From assembly GCF_041751335.1 (NCBI RefSeq), contig NZ_JBGSXS010000155.1:1-64000 (forward strand): DNA of 64,000 nucleotides. The letters run 5' to 3'. Within the stretch, counting starts at the first letter, position 1. Every line of letters begins with the position of its first letter. Source of the DNA: Aquiflexum sp041751335 (lineage in GTDB: Bacteria > Bacteroidota > Bacteroidia > Cytophagales > Cyclobacteriaceae). Below are positions 44,429 to 52,432 of the stretch, one piece after another. The notes beneath the pieces are model-generated. The model searched no databases, was not told the origin of the DNA, and saw only the letters and a list, made by a program, of their open reading frames with translations. The position numbers and the translations under genes are program-made.

Positions 44429-45901
44429 TCAAGGTAATTTGGAAAAAAGAGATTTGACATCAACTCCTTTTCTTTTCATTTGGGCAAATTTAAAATAGAA
44501 AATCGTGGATGCAATTCCCATTACAATCAACCAAATAGGAGTAGAGTGAAAGTACCATGCTCCGGCATCTGTTTGGATGTCTTTCCAAGTGTGGATAACT
44601 AGGAAAAAGACCAAAACCAAGGCTCCTGACCACCCGATTGATTTTCTTAAAGCAGGGTTCCTCATTAATTTAATTTCGCTTGCAAGTTGGGGATTTATCC
44701 TATCAATGCTCAGTAAAGTAATGCACATCAGCAAGAAGTTGACCATCATAGAAGTTACCATGATATCTATTCCCAAAAAGAAATCCCCGGCAAAATGACT
44801 CCCCAATATCCCGACACTTGCCATCACGCCACTGAGAATGATTGCCAAATAGGGAGTATGGTAATCCTTATGGATTTTAGTGATTGATTTTGGGAAAATG
44901 CCATCCTCAGCCCATGCAAACATCAGCCTTGAAACGGATAACAGCATCGCAGGCAAATCATTGATCAGCGCTATAGCCGCTCCTGCAATGATAGCGACTG
45001 TCAAACCCGGAGGAAGCAAATAACTCATCATCCCCGGTGCAGTAATATCTTTTTTAAGTGATTCCTCTGCTACAAAATTCCAAGGCACAGCATGGTAAAC
45101 AGCACCTGTGAAAAGCATATAATATCCACCCACAATCAAGATAGTCAAGCCAATGGCCAAAGGGATCTTCTTCGTTGGATTCTTGGCCTCGCCACCAGCT
45201 TGGGCGATACTGTCAAAACCGATGAAACTTGCGAAAAGCAGTGCTGAAGCTGAAAGGAAGTTACGAAGTTGGAAGTCCGAAGTTGGAAGATTTGGGATGA
45301 CATTACCCTCTTTTTCCAATATGGCTTTAAAGAAATCCACATGCGTAAAACTGAATCCTGCCACAATCACTATCCCACCGAGCAAAAACATCAGGATCAT
45401 CAAAGGAATAACCGTCTTTTCATACAATTTTGCTCCCCTGATATTGACATAAACGAAAATCCAAACCAATAACATTGCCAGACTTACCCGCACAAGGCCT
45501 GAATCCAAGATTACGGCAAGGCCTTCAAAAGAGAGTGCTTTTGAAATGTCCCTGAAAAACGGAATGGTCACATAAGCCACAACTCCTATCACAATAGACA
45601 ATCCAAACCATTGGGAAAAACTAGCCACAAAGCCCAAATAGGGATTCAATCCCCTGCTTGCATAAATATAGCTTCCACCTGCCCTTGGCATGGCTGTAGC
45701 TAAAATTGCATAAGCCATTGCAGCCAACAAAGCCGGAACAGCAGCAAAAATAAATGCATACAAAACATAGGGACCAATCTCTGGAACATGCCTTTGGATC
45801 ATAAAGGGGACCACATTGATCGATGCACCCAACATGGAACAGACCCCTGTGGCTACCAATCCGATCAATCCCAATTGTCGGGTAAGTGTGGGGTTACTCA
45901 T
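44429..45901 (-). CDS. APC-family amino-acid permease
   Basis: A 490-residue secondary transporter with about twelve transmembrane helices. GLVATGVCSMLGASINVVPF is the first-helix unwound region, AMPRAGGSYIYASRGLNP is diagnostic of the amino acid-polyamine-organocation superfamily, and FIGFDSIAQAGGEAKNPTKKIP is the conserved helix 6 to loop segment. A short repeat-like insert encodes NLPTSDFQLRNF near residues 203-215. It is the first gene of an operon with the AKR-RidA fusion (9-nt gap). Confidence 0.88.
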   Translation of the reverse strand: MSNPTLTRQLGLIGLVATGVCSMLGASINVVPFMIQRHVPEIGPYVLYAFIFAAVPALLAAMAYAILATAMPRAGGSYIYASRGLNPYLGFVASFSQWFGLSIVIGVVAYVTIPFFRDISKALSFEGLAVILDSGLVRVSLAMLLVWIFVYVNIRGAKLYEKTVIPLMILMFLLGGIVIVAGFSFTHVDFFKAILEKEGNVIPNLPTSDFQLRNFLSASALLFASFIGFDSIAQAGGEAKNPTKKIPLAIGLTILIVGGYYMLFTGAVYHAVPWNFVAEESLKKDITAPGMMSYLLPPGLTVAIIAGAAIALINDLPAMLLSVSRLMFAWAEDGIFPKSITKIHKDYHTPYLAIILSGVMASVGILGSHFAGDFFLGIDIMVTSMMVNFLLMCITLLSIDRINPQLASEIKLMRNPALRKSIGWSGALVLVFFLVIHTWKDIQTDAGAWYFHSTPIWLIVMGIASTIFYFKFAQMKRKGVDVKSLFSKLP

Positions 45902-46047
45902 GGAAAACAGGATTTACTCATTTCGGAAAAATCCATCTAATTTTAATTAAATCAAAATGGAATGCTTTTAAACTTTTACTCCTTCCTTTTGCAATTTCAT
46001 ACTGATATTCATAATAAATTTACCCTGAAATAAAAAATATCCCTTCA

Positions 46048-48849
46048 ATGATCAACATCCTTTATTACAATGACCTCGATTTCTCCAAAGTAAAAAAGCA
46101 GTTTGAAAAGACAGTTGATTTTTTGAAAAATGGAGACTTCAAATCTGCCGAGATCAAGAAAATGCAACCTACAAGCTACTACCGGGCAAAACTTGATGCT
46201 GAAAACCGCTTGCTTTTTAAGTTTGCATCCTATGAAGGGAAGAATTATATATTATTGCTGGAAGTAATCCTAAACCATGAATACGACAAATCGCGGTTTT
46301 TGAGAGGTGCTGAAATAGGTGAGACAAAAATCAAGTTACTGCTTTCCGAAAAAGAAATAACCAAAGAAGATTTTTTGCCGCTGGCTTATGTCAATTCCAA
46401 GGCTACAAGCTTCAACCTTTTGGATAAAGCCATTTCATTTGACGAAAGTCAGGAACTGATTTTCCATAAGCGTCCTCCTGTAATCATCATTGGGTCTGCC
46501 GGAAGTGGGAAAACCGCCCTGACCCTTGAGAAAGTAAAGCTACTGAAAGGCAGGATCCTATATATTACACTGTCTCCCTATCTTGTGGAAAATTCTTCCA
46601 ATCTGTATTACTCATTTGAGTATGATAATGAAAAGCAAGAAGTGGAGTTTCTTTCTTTTCACGACTTTATCCAAAGTATCAAAGTAGCAGAAGGAAAAGA
46701 AATAGACTTTAAGGCCTTCGAAAACTGGTTTGTAAAATTCCGTAACTCCTTTAAAATCAAAGATGCTCATAAGCTTTTTGAAGAATTTAAGGGAGTGGTC
46801 ACGGGAATGGATATCAGTAAGGCATTCTTAAGCCGCGAGGATTATGAAGGGTTAGGGGTAAAACAGTCAGTTTTTTTGGCGGAGGAAAGAGTTGAAGTTT
46901 ACTCCATTTTTGAAAAATACCTGCAATTTTTGAAAGAAAGCCATTATTACGACATCAATATTATTTCCAACCAATGGTTGGAATTGGTCAGTCCCATCTA
47001 TGATTTTATTATTGTAGATGAGGTGCAGGACCTGACCACCGTGCAGCTTCACCTGATATTGAAGTCACTTAAAAAAAGTGAGAATTTCATTCTTTGCGGG
47101 GATTCCAATCAGATCGTACATCCCAACTTTTTTTCCTGGTCAAGTGTGAAAACATACCTGTATAAGAATGATCAGAAGGGCAAAGAAATTAGCATTCTGA
47201 AAACCAACTACAGGAATGCCCCTACTGTCACTTCCTTGGCAAATAGACTTCTGAAAATCAAAACCAGCAGGTTTGGTGCCATAGACAAAGAAAGTACTTA
47301 CCTCGTCAATTCTATCAGCAAAAGAACGGGTGAAGTGGTTTTTTTACAAAGTAGTGACAAAATTAAATCCGAGCTGAACCAAAATACCAAAGCCTCTGCA
47401 AAATATGCTGTTATCGTCATGCGGAATGAAGACAAGGCTGATACAAGAAAAATATTCAGGACCCCACTACTGTTTTCCATCCATGAGGCAAAAGGCCTTG
47501 AATATGAGAATATCATATTGGTGAACTTTATCAGTGACTATGAAAAGGAGTTTAGGGAAATTTCCCAAGGTGTTCACCCCGATGACATAAAGGAAGACCA
47601 TGAGATTAAATTTTCTAGAGGTAAAGACAAGACCGATAAGTCCCTGGACAGTTACAAATTTTATATCAATTCCCTATATGTAGCCATTACCAGGGCAGTG
47701 GAAAACCTGTATATATTGGAATCATCACCAAAGCATGACATCCTAAGGCTTCTGGGTCTTGTGGAAACGAGGGATAAAGTTGGGATCAAAGAACAAAAAT
47801 CCTCAGCAGAAGATTGGAAAAACGAAGCCAATAAACTTGAAAAACAAGGCAAAAAGGAACAGGCAGACCAAATCCGCCAAAGTCTATTGAAAATCCAACC
47901 TACACCATGGAAACCTTTATTGAAAGAAGACCTGCCCAAATTGAAGTCAGATGCCCTGGATCCGGGAAATTTCAATAAAAAAGCCAAAGATTTGCTATTT
48001 GATTACACATTGATCTATCATGACTCTGAAGTCATAAAGCAATTGGCTGACCTCAAATATAGACGTGCAGAAAATCCTGATTTGGAGAGAAACTCAATTA
48101 TCCGAAAATACTATCCCCACTATAGGTCAGAAAACGTCAAATTACTCACCGCAAATACAGACAAATATGGGATCAATTACAGGGATCAGTTTAATTTGAC
48201 CCCACTTTTGGCGGCTGTCTATGCGGGTTCTGTCAACCTGATCAAATTTTTGAAAGAGAACGGGGCAGACAGTACCGCAATGGATAATGAAGGTAAAAAT
48301 GCTTTACAGATTGCTTTGAACAAATCTCATTTCTCTATTATTTATGCTTCCAAAGAGCTTGGAAGTATATACAAATATATCTTGACAGACAGCATCAAAG
48401 TCAAAGTGGACGGAAGAATGATCAAAATTGATAACCATAAAATAGAATATTTTTTGCTCAATTACATGATTGCCTTACAGACGGTACTGCTCAAAAGAAA
48501 CCGTTGGGGAGGAGGGATAAAAATGGATGATTTTTTAAAAACAATAGAAACATATCCGGAGTCCGTGTTGCCATATTTTAGGAAACAAAGGTCGTATCTC
48601 AGTCAGGCAGTTTCCAGAAACGAAGTAGATGCAAAAGAAGGGATTACCAAAAAGTTGTTCTTGAGAGTTTCAAGAGGATTTTATGTGCTCAATCCTGAAC
48701 TGGAAATTTTAGTAGATGAGGATTGGGTGAATGTATATGATTTGATGGGAATTGAAAAAGTCGGGAAATTCGACGAGAAAAAACATGTTTTGATGGCACG
48801 GGAAAAGATGTTTGAGGAATTTCCCGAGATGCGTCAATATTACAAATAA
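46048..48849 (+). CDS. SF1 UvrD-like helicase with ParE-like N-terminus and ankyrin repeats
   Basis: A 933-residue protein. Residues about 40-90 (SYYRAKLDAENRLLFKF, then YILLLEVILNHEYDKSRFL) resemble a RelE/ParE toxin fold. The helicase core has Walker A IIGSAGSGKTAL (Lys155), Walker B DFIIVDEVQDLTTVQ, motif III FILCGDSNQI, motif IV LKTNYRNAPTV and motif V/VI FSIHEAKGLEYENIIL and NSLYVAITRAVENLYI. Residues about 700-770 hold ankyrin repeats (TPLLAAVYAGSVNLIKFLKENGAD). A winged-helix-like tail follows. It could act in DNA repair or defence. It is isolated between an APC permease and a degraded region. Confidence 0.85.
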   Translation: MINILYYNDLDFSKVKKQFEKTVDFLKNGDFKSAEIKKMQPTSYYRAKLDAENRLLFKFASYEGKNYILLLEVILNHEYDKSRFLRGAEIGETKIKLLLSEKEITKEDFLPLAYVNSKATSFNLLDKAISFDESQELIFHKRPPVIIIGSAGSGKTALTLEKVKLLKGRILYITLSPYLVENSSNLYYSFEYDNEKQEVEFLSFHDFIQSIKVAEGKEIDFKAFENWFVKFRNSFKIKDAHKLFEEFKGVVTGMDISKAFLSREDYEGLGVKQSVFLAEERVEVYSIFEKYLQFLKESHYYDINIISNQWLELVSPIYDFIIVDEVQDLTTVQLHLILKSLKKSENFILCGDSNQIVHPNFFSWSSVKTYLYKNDQKGKEISILKTNYRNAPTVTSLANRLLKIKTSRFGAIDKESTYLVNSISKRTGEVVFLQSSDKIKSELNQNTKASAKYAVIVMRNEDKADTRKIFRTPLLFSIHEAKGLEYENIILVNFISDYEKEFREISQGVHPDDIKEDHEIKFSRGKDKTDKSLDSYKFYINSLYVAITRAVENLYILESSPKHDILRLLGLVETRDKVGIKEQKSSAEDWKNEANKLEKQGKKEQADQIRQSLLKIQPTPWKPLLKEDLPKLKSDALDPGNFNKKAKDLLFDYTLIYHDSEVIKQLADLKYRRAENPDLERNSIIRKYYPHYRSENVKLLTANTDKYGINYRDQFNLTPLLAAVYAGSVNLIKFLKENGADSTAMDNEGKNALQIALNKSHFSIIYASKELGSIYKYILTDSIKVKVDGRMIKIDNHKIEYFLLNYMIALQTVLLKRNRWGGGIKMDDFLKTIETYPESVLPYFRKQRSYLSQAVSRNEVDAKEGITKKLFLRVSRGFYVLNPELEILVDEDWVNVYDLMGIEKVGKFDEKKHVLMAREKMFEEFPEMRQYYK

Positions 48850-48933
48850 AAGAATTGTGGGAATCTATTGTTAGAATAATTCTAAAATCTTATAGGCCAA
48901 TTAGGTGATATTAAGAGTGAGTCGGGATGGGAG

Positions 48934-49530
48934 ATGAAACACGTTTTGATCGTATTGCTACCATTGGTTTTCGGTTGGGAGTTTACGGTGATTTTCACCC
49001 CGATCCATGTGATTTTTCTCGAATTGATCATGGGGCCAACCTGTTCCATTGTGTTTGAGAATGAACCGATCGAACCGGATTCCATGAACAAGCCCCCGCG
49101 GGTCATGTCAAAGACTTTCTTTTCATGGTCAGAGCTTTCTCTGAGTGTGGTTCAGGGCTTGGCCATTACCGGTGCATGTTTGGGATTTGGGTTTTACCTC
49201 ATGGATTCAGGCCACAGCGAAGCAAGTGTCAGGACCTTGATTTTTTCAACCTTGGTCTTCAGCAATATCTTCCTGACCTTGGTGAATAGATCTTTCTATT
49301 ATTCTGTATTCAAAACCTTGACCTATCACAATAGGCTTGTTCCAATTATCTTGGGAATTTCCCTCATCCTATTGGTTGTGATCTTGACCATTCCTTCGAT
49401 TATGGGGGTATTTGATTTCGAGCCAGTAAGCTTTAATAAACTCCTCATTTCATTACTGATTGCCTCCATTGGGGTATTTTGGATAGAGGTTTGGAAATTT
49501 TTTAAAAGGGAGAAAGCAATGAAGATTTAG
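48934..49530 (+). pseudogene. C-terminal remnant of a P-type cation-transporting ATPase
   Basis: Codes for 198 residues that correspond to the last four or so membrane helices of a Ca2+/cation P-type ATPase: FTPIHVIFLELIMGPTCSIVFENEP is the diagnostic helix 6-loop motif, followed by WSELSLSVVQGLAIT and two further hairpins. The phosphorylation (DKTGT) and nucleotide-binding domains, roughly 650 residues, are absent; upstream is the helicase gene. A full gene was probably cut by deletion. Could be translated as an inert membrane fragment. Confidence 0.75.
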
Positions 49531-49633
49531 AGAAAACTTCTAATTGATAATCCGATTTATACGATCCATTTTGCCCTGTACCATCGAATCTACCTTGGAG
49601 GAGGTATCATTAAATAAAGAATCCAAAATAGTA

Positions 49634-49656
49634 GGGCGGAGTTGCAAACTCCGCCC
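49634..49656. repeat. Single REP-like palindrome
   Basis: GGGCGGAGTT (49634-49643), GCA, AACTCCGCCC (49647-49656): perfect 10-bp arms. Same family as the hairpins at 1865 and 50864 (core AGTTgcaAACT). Confidence 0.75.
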
Positions 49657-49698
49657 AGTCAAATGCTTAAACTATACCCAGACGGGGCTAATAACCCA

Positions 49699-50040
49699 TT
49701 ACCTACGAGCCTTTTTCTTTGCACTTAAAGCACAGCTTGTCAAAAATTCTTCGAAGTTTTCAACTTTGATATTATTGTTGTTTTTGCTGATCAGCTGACT
49801 GATGACTTCCTGCATAATATTATAGTTTCTTTTCTCTTGAGTGGTCCTTTTTTCGATGGTTGAAGAGAGCTTTTCTTTGGCTTGAAGTTTTTTAAGTTCA
49901 AATTTTAGCTCCTCAATTTCTGACTGAAGCTTGCCTATCTCTGTACCAAGTTCTTTTATCCTTGATTTTGCCATCATCAGGCGAAAGAAATATTCGTCTT
50001 CTTTGGTTTCAATAAGTGGCATTCTTGGGTTTTCCTCCAT
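49699..50040 (-). CDS. Hypothetical coiled-coil protein
   Basis: A 113-residue protein, acidic at the start and strongly basic at the end. Residues 20-60 (MMAKSRIKELGTEIGKLQSEIEELKFELKKLQ) show heptads and should form a coiled coil. A second helix and a basic tail KKKARR follow. No family is recognised. The gene lies in a stretch with remnants and REP-like palindromes, and may be accessory. Confidence 0.5.
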   Translation of the reverse strand: MEENPRMPLIETKEDEYFFRLMMAKSRIKELGTEIGKLQSEIEELKFELKKLQAKEKLSSTIEKRTTQEKRNYNIMQEVISQLISKNNNNIKVENFEEFLTSCALSAKKKARR

Positions 50041-50183
50041 GGCATATTTATTAATAATTCAACTTTAAATTAAAAATATTCCTTTGTTCGGCAAAGATTT
50101 TGGCTGCGTGTTTAATTCCAATCACAAAATTTCTTAAGACCTTTCTCCGGAAAAAAAAACAGAATAGCTCCGATGTTCAATAA

Positions 50184-50678
50184 TTACTCCCAAAGGAAAA
50201 ATCCACTTCTATTCATCAAAAGGATCTTTAATCCAATCCAAGTGCTTGTACTTTTCCTGTATCCTTTCCAAAAACCACCACTCCAATCATTAAATACTAA
50301 TGGACTCCATCCCGGAGGAAAATCTTTTAAAATCGAATCCGCCATTTTGCCGCCATTCCCTTTGACCGGTGAATTGATATCGTAAAAATCAACAGTCTTA
50401 TATTCCAAACTGTAAAGAACCTCTATACCTATCGCTGTCGGATGATTCATTAGAGTGATGGGGACTTTGGGCCTATTAGGATAATTTTCACTGGATGCAG
50501 CTATGGTTTCGGTATCTATCCTAACATATTTGATAAAATCCAAAGCTGCAAGATTCAGCGCAAACTGTATGATTTCGATTGGTAATTCCCGGATTTTATT
50601 GATCACCCATATTTGTGTCCCTGATTGGTTATGGGGATGGAAAATGGCCTCAAATTCTTTTCTCTTTTTCATTTCCAT
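50184..50678 (-). pseudogene. Hypothetical protein with a probable C-terminal frameshift
   Basis: The open frame encodes 164 residues; the first 135 look like a genuine soluble domain (FIKYVRIDTETIAASSENY, TAIGIEVLYSLEYKTVDFYD, NGGKMADSILKDFPPGWSPLVFNDWSGGF). The last 30 read unnaturally. Adding one base to the A5 run at 50270-50274 gives FLERIQEKYKHLDWIKDPFDE and a stop at 50209, a far more typical C-terminus. Either a one-base loss in a homopolymer in the genome or a sequencing error. Family unknown; conserved only by inference. Confidence 0.6.
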
Positions 50679-51174
50679 AATTGATCGATAATTATTTTGG
50701 CTCTCACCCCCACCTGTGATTAGTCAAAAGGTGGATAGTGGACTAGGTGGGATTTGTAATTCCACCCTTTTATCCTTACAAATTTGCAATTGTAAATAAC
50801 CAGCCAATCCCAAACTTAAGGGTAAATCTTGGGGAATCGAATTACAAATTCTCTTTGATAGAAAAGCGTAGTTGCAAATTACGCTTAGCGGTTCCGTCAT
50901 TCTACTCCCAGAAGGGGGCAAAGGGTTTTGGCGGTACGTTTAAGACTAATAACTAGATGCAGCTATAGAATATCAATTCCCACCCAGTGAAGGATTCAAT
51001 TGCCTGCTGCTTTAGTGTATTGCCACCTGCTTTAGCTGTTGGTTGAATGAAAAGCACCTCCATATTAGGCTTTAGCCAAAAAGATATGAAGAAATTCAAA
51101 CATAGGAGTCAAAATTGGCAGGGGATGGAATTACATATCGATAGCTATCGGCACCTCCCGGCGGGAGGAGACTT
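50679..51174. other. Non-coding region rich in palindromes
   Basis: Holds the composite element at 50746-50890, a 12-bp palindrome CGATAGCTATCG (51139-51150), and CCTCCC/GGGAGG around GGC (51154-51168). GGCTTTAGCC at about 51065 and CTGCTTTAG words are typical interspersed fragments. No credible gene. Confidence 0.55.
50746..50890. repeat. Composite REP-like element (two palindromes, copy B)
   Basis: Left hairpin 50746-50766 (GGTGGGATT/AATTCCACC around TGT, one G-T). The 16-mer AATTTGCAATTGTAAA is at 50781-50796, 15 nt after it, exactly as in the element at 1689. Right hairpin 50864-50886 (AAGCGTAGTT/AATTACGCTT around GCA, one mismatch), followed by AGCG as in copy A. Confidence 0.7.
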
Positions 51175-51600
51175 CTAATTCCCTGTTTTGTTGAGGGAAG
51201 AAATGAGGTCTACATCCACAAGTTCCAATGAGGTGACCATATCTTTGACTGTCTCTTTGTATTTCAGAAAATGTTCCGTAGTGATATGAGTTTGATAGTC
51301 AGCAGTATCTGCATAAATTTCCAATATGGTGATTTTTGAAGGGTCACTTTTATCGGCCACTGCATAGTAGGTTAATACACCGGGTTCTTTCAGAATTGCA
51401 GCATTCATTTGTTTTTTTAGTGCTACTTGATAGGCTTCTAATTGTAAAGGGTCAACTTTGATGATAGCCAACCTTACCATCTGATTTTTTTCCTGCGCAT
51501 ACGCTACATTACCAAACGAAATAAGAAAAAATAGACATAGCAGCAAACCTTTAGTCTTTTGTATTTTTTCCCTGTGGGTTTCAAAGTTGATTATTTTCAT
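51175..51600 (-). CDS. Secreted ABM-domain (quinol monooxygenase-like) protein
   Basis: A 141-residue protein with an N-terminal signal sequence (TKGLLLCLFFLISFGNVAYAQ). The mature part is a ferredoxin-like dimeric alpha/beta barrel: MVRLAIIKVDPLQLEAYQVAL, EPGVLTYYAVADKSDPSKITILEIYAD and HITTEHFLKYKETVKDMV match the antibiotic biosynthesis monooxygenase (ABM) family. Cofactor-free monooxygenases of this family act on quinols, but a secreted member may have another role. ATG 51600 is preferred over 51621. Confidence 0.78.
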   Translation of the reverse strand: MKIINFETHREKIQKTKGLLLCLFFLISFGNVAYAQEKNQMVRLAIIKVDPLQLEAYQVALKKQMNAAILKEPGVLTYYAVADKSDPSKITILEIYADTADYQTHITTEHFLKYKETVKDMVTSLELVDVDLISSLNKTGN

Positions 51601-51630
51601 ATCCTTGGAGTTTTTATACACTTGTCATTT

Positions 51631-51780
51631 TTATCCCCCTTCCACTATCCTAATCTCCTCCTCAGTCAATCCATACAACTCATACACCAGCTTATCCATC
51701 TCGCGGTCAAGGCGGGTGATGTCGGATTGGAGGGCTTGGGCTTTTATTGATTTGTTTTTCAATAATTTCATCTTATTCAT
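51631..51780 (-). pseudogene. C-terminal tail of a type II restriction-modification protein
   Basis: About 49 residues from ATG 51780, ending ITRLDREMDKLVYELYGLTEEEIRIVEGG. This is nearly the stock C-terminal sequence of TaqI/Eco57I-like type II (IIG) methyltransferase-endonucleases in many bacteria. Nothing of the catalytic or target-recognition domains is present upstream. Most likely the leftover of a deleted restriction-modification gene, in the same decaying stretch as the P-type ATPase tail. Confidence 0.65.
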
Positions 51781-51941
51781 TTTAAATAGTTTTTTCCTCT
51801 GTATAAAAAGAGCCATAAGCTAAAATTTGATCAAAAAGAGATTCAAACTGATTGTATTTTGAAGATATGGAAGGAAAATAAATTTTCGGTAAATGGAGGG
51901 GAAAAAATCAAAAAATTAAGAATGAATAATTCAAAATAAGG

Positions 51942-51964
51942 AATGTTTGTGGAGACAAAACATT
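51942..51964. repeat. Third copy of the short hairpin repeat
   Basis: AATGTTTGTG (51942-51951), GAGA-containing loop, CAAAACATT (51956-51964), then TGGC. Same pattern as the two copies at 23321-23390. Confidence 0.6.
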
Positions 51965-52198
51965 GGCGGAATAGTAAATTTTCGTTTAGATACGGTGAAA
52001 AAATGAGAAATTAAGCATGATAAAAATCCCTTGAGCCCCTTTGCGAAACCCTTGCGATCATTGCGGTTAAAAAAAACAGAGCAGGTCAATTGATAAAAAT
52101 GCTTTAGATTATTTTTTTATTAAAAATCAGCTGATCAGGACTTGAATAAGACAGTAATTTGATAATCATTGAAATCAAAAAATAAAAGCTATCCATTC

Positions 52199-52206
52199 TA
52201 ATTTTG
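52199..52206 (+). promoter_or_regulatory. -7-like element upstream of an orphan terminator
   Basis: TAATTTTG matches TAnnTTTG. Transcription from about 52213 would run only about 65 nt to the terminator at 52251-52277. Confidence 0.3.
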
Positions 52207-52250
52207 TAATTAATAATCATAGGTATTTTGAGGTTTAGTAAGGAAAATAG

Positions 52251-52277
52251 ACACTGCTTCTGGCAGTGTTTTTTTTT
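52251..52277 (+). terminator. Rho-independent terminator without an upstream gene
   Basis: Stem ACACTGC (52251-52257), loop TTCTG, stem GCAGTGT (52263-52269), then eight T. No rightward gene lies upstream, so it may end a small RNA or an icd leader. Confidence 0.75.
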
Positions 52278-52432
52278 GACCATACCAAAAATATTTCAGC
52301 GACAATAATCACTTTTTTGAATTATGATATTGTTAAAAACATAAAATATTTTTATAATATATATTAAAAACATATATTTTTATTTATGTGATTTTTCTGG
52401 GAATTTTGCCGAAACCAAATCAAAACCTCCAT

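Larger units (their letters stand above)
51817..52432. other. Long AT-rich intergenic region upstream of icd
   Basis: Over 600 bp without a convincing gene. It contains a hairpin repeat at 51942-51964, a -7-like TAATTTTG at 52199-52206 and a strong terminator hairpin at 52251-52277. The last 120 bp are almost pure A/T. Confidence 0.55.

Noticed and set aside
50724..50921. A 65-codon leftward frame within the composite element
   Set aside because: Consists almost entirely of palindromic repeat sequence; no sign of a transposase or other domain.
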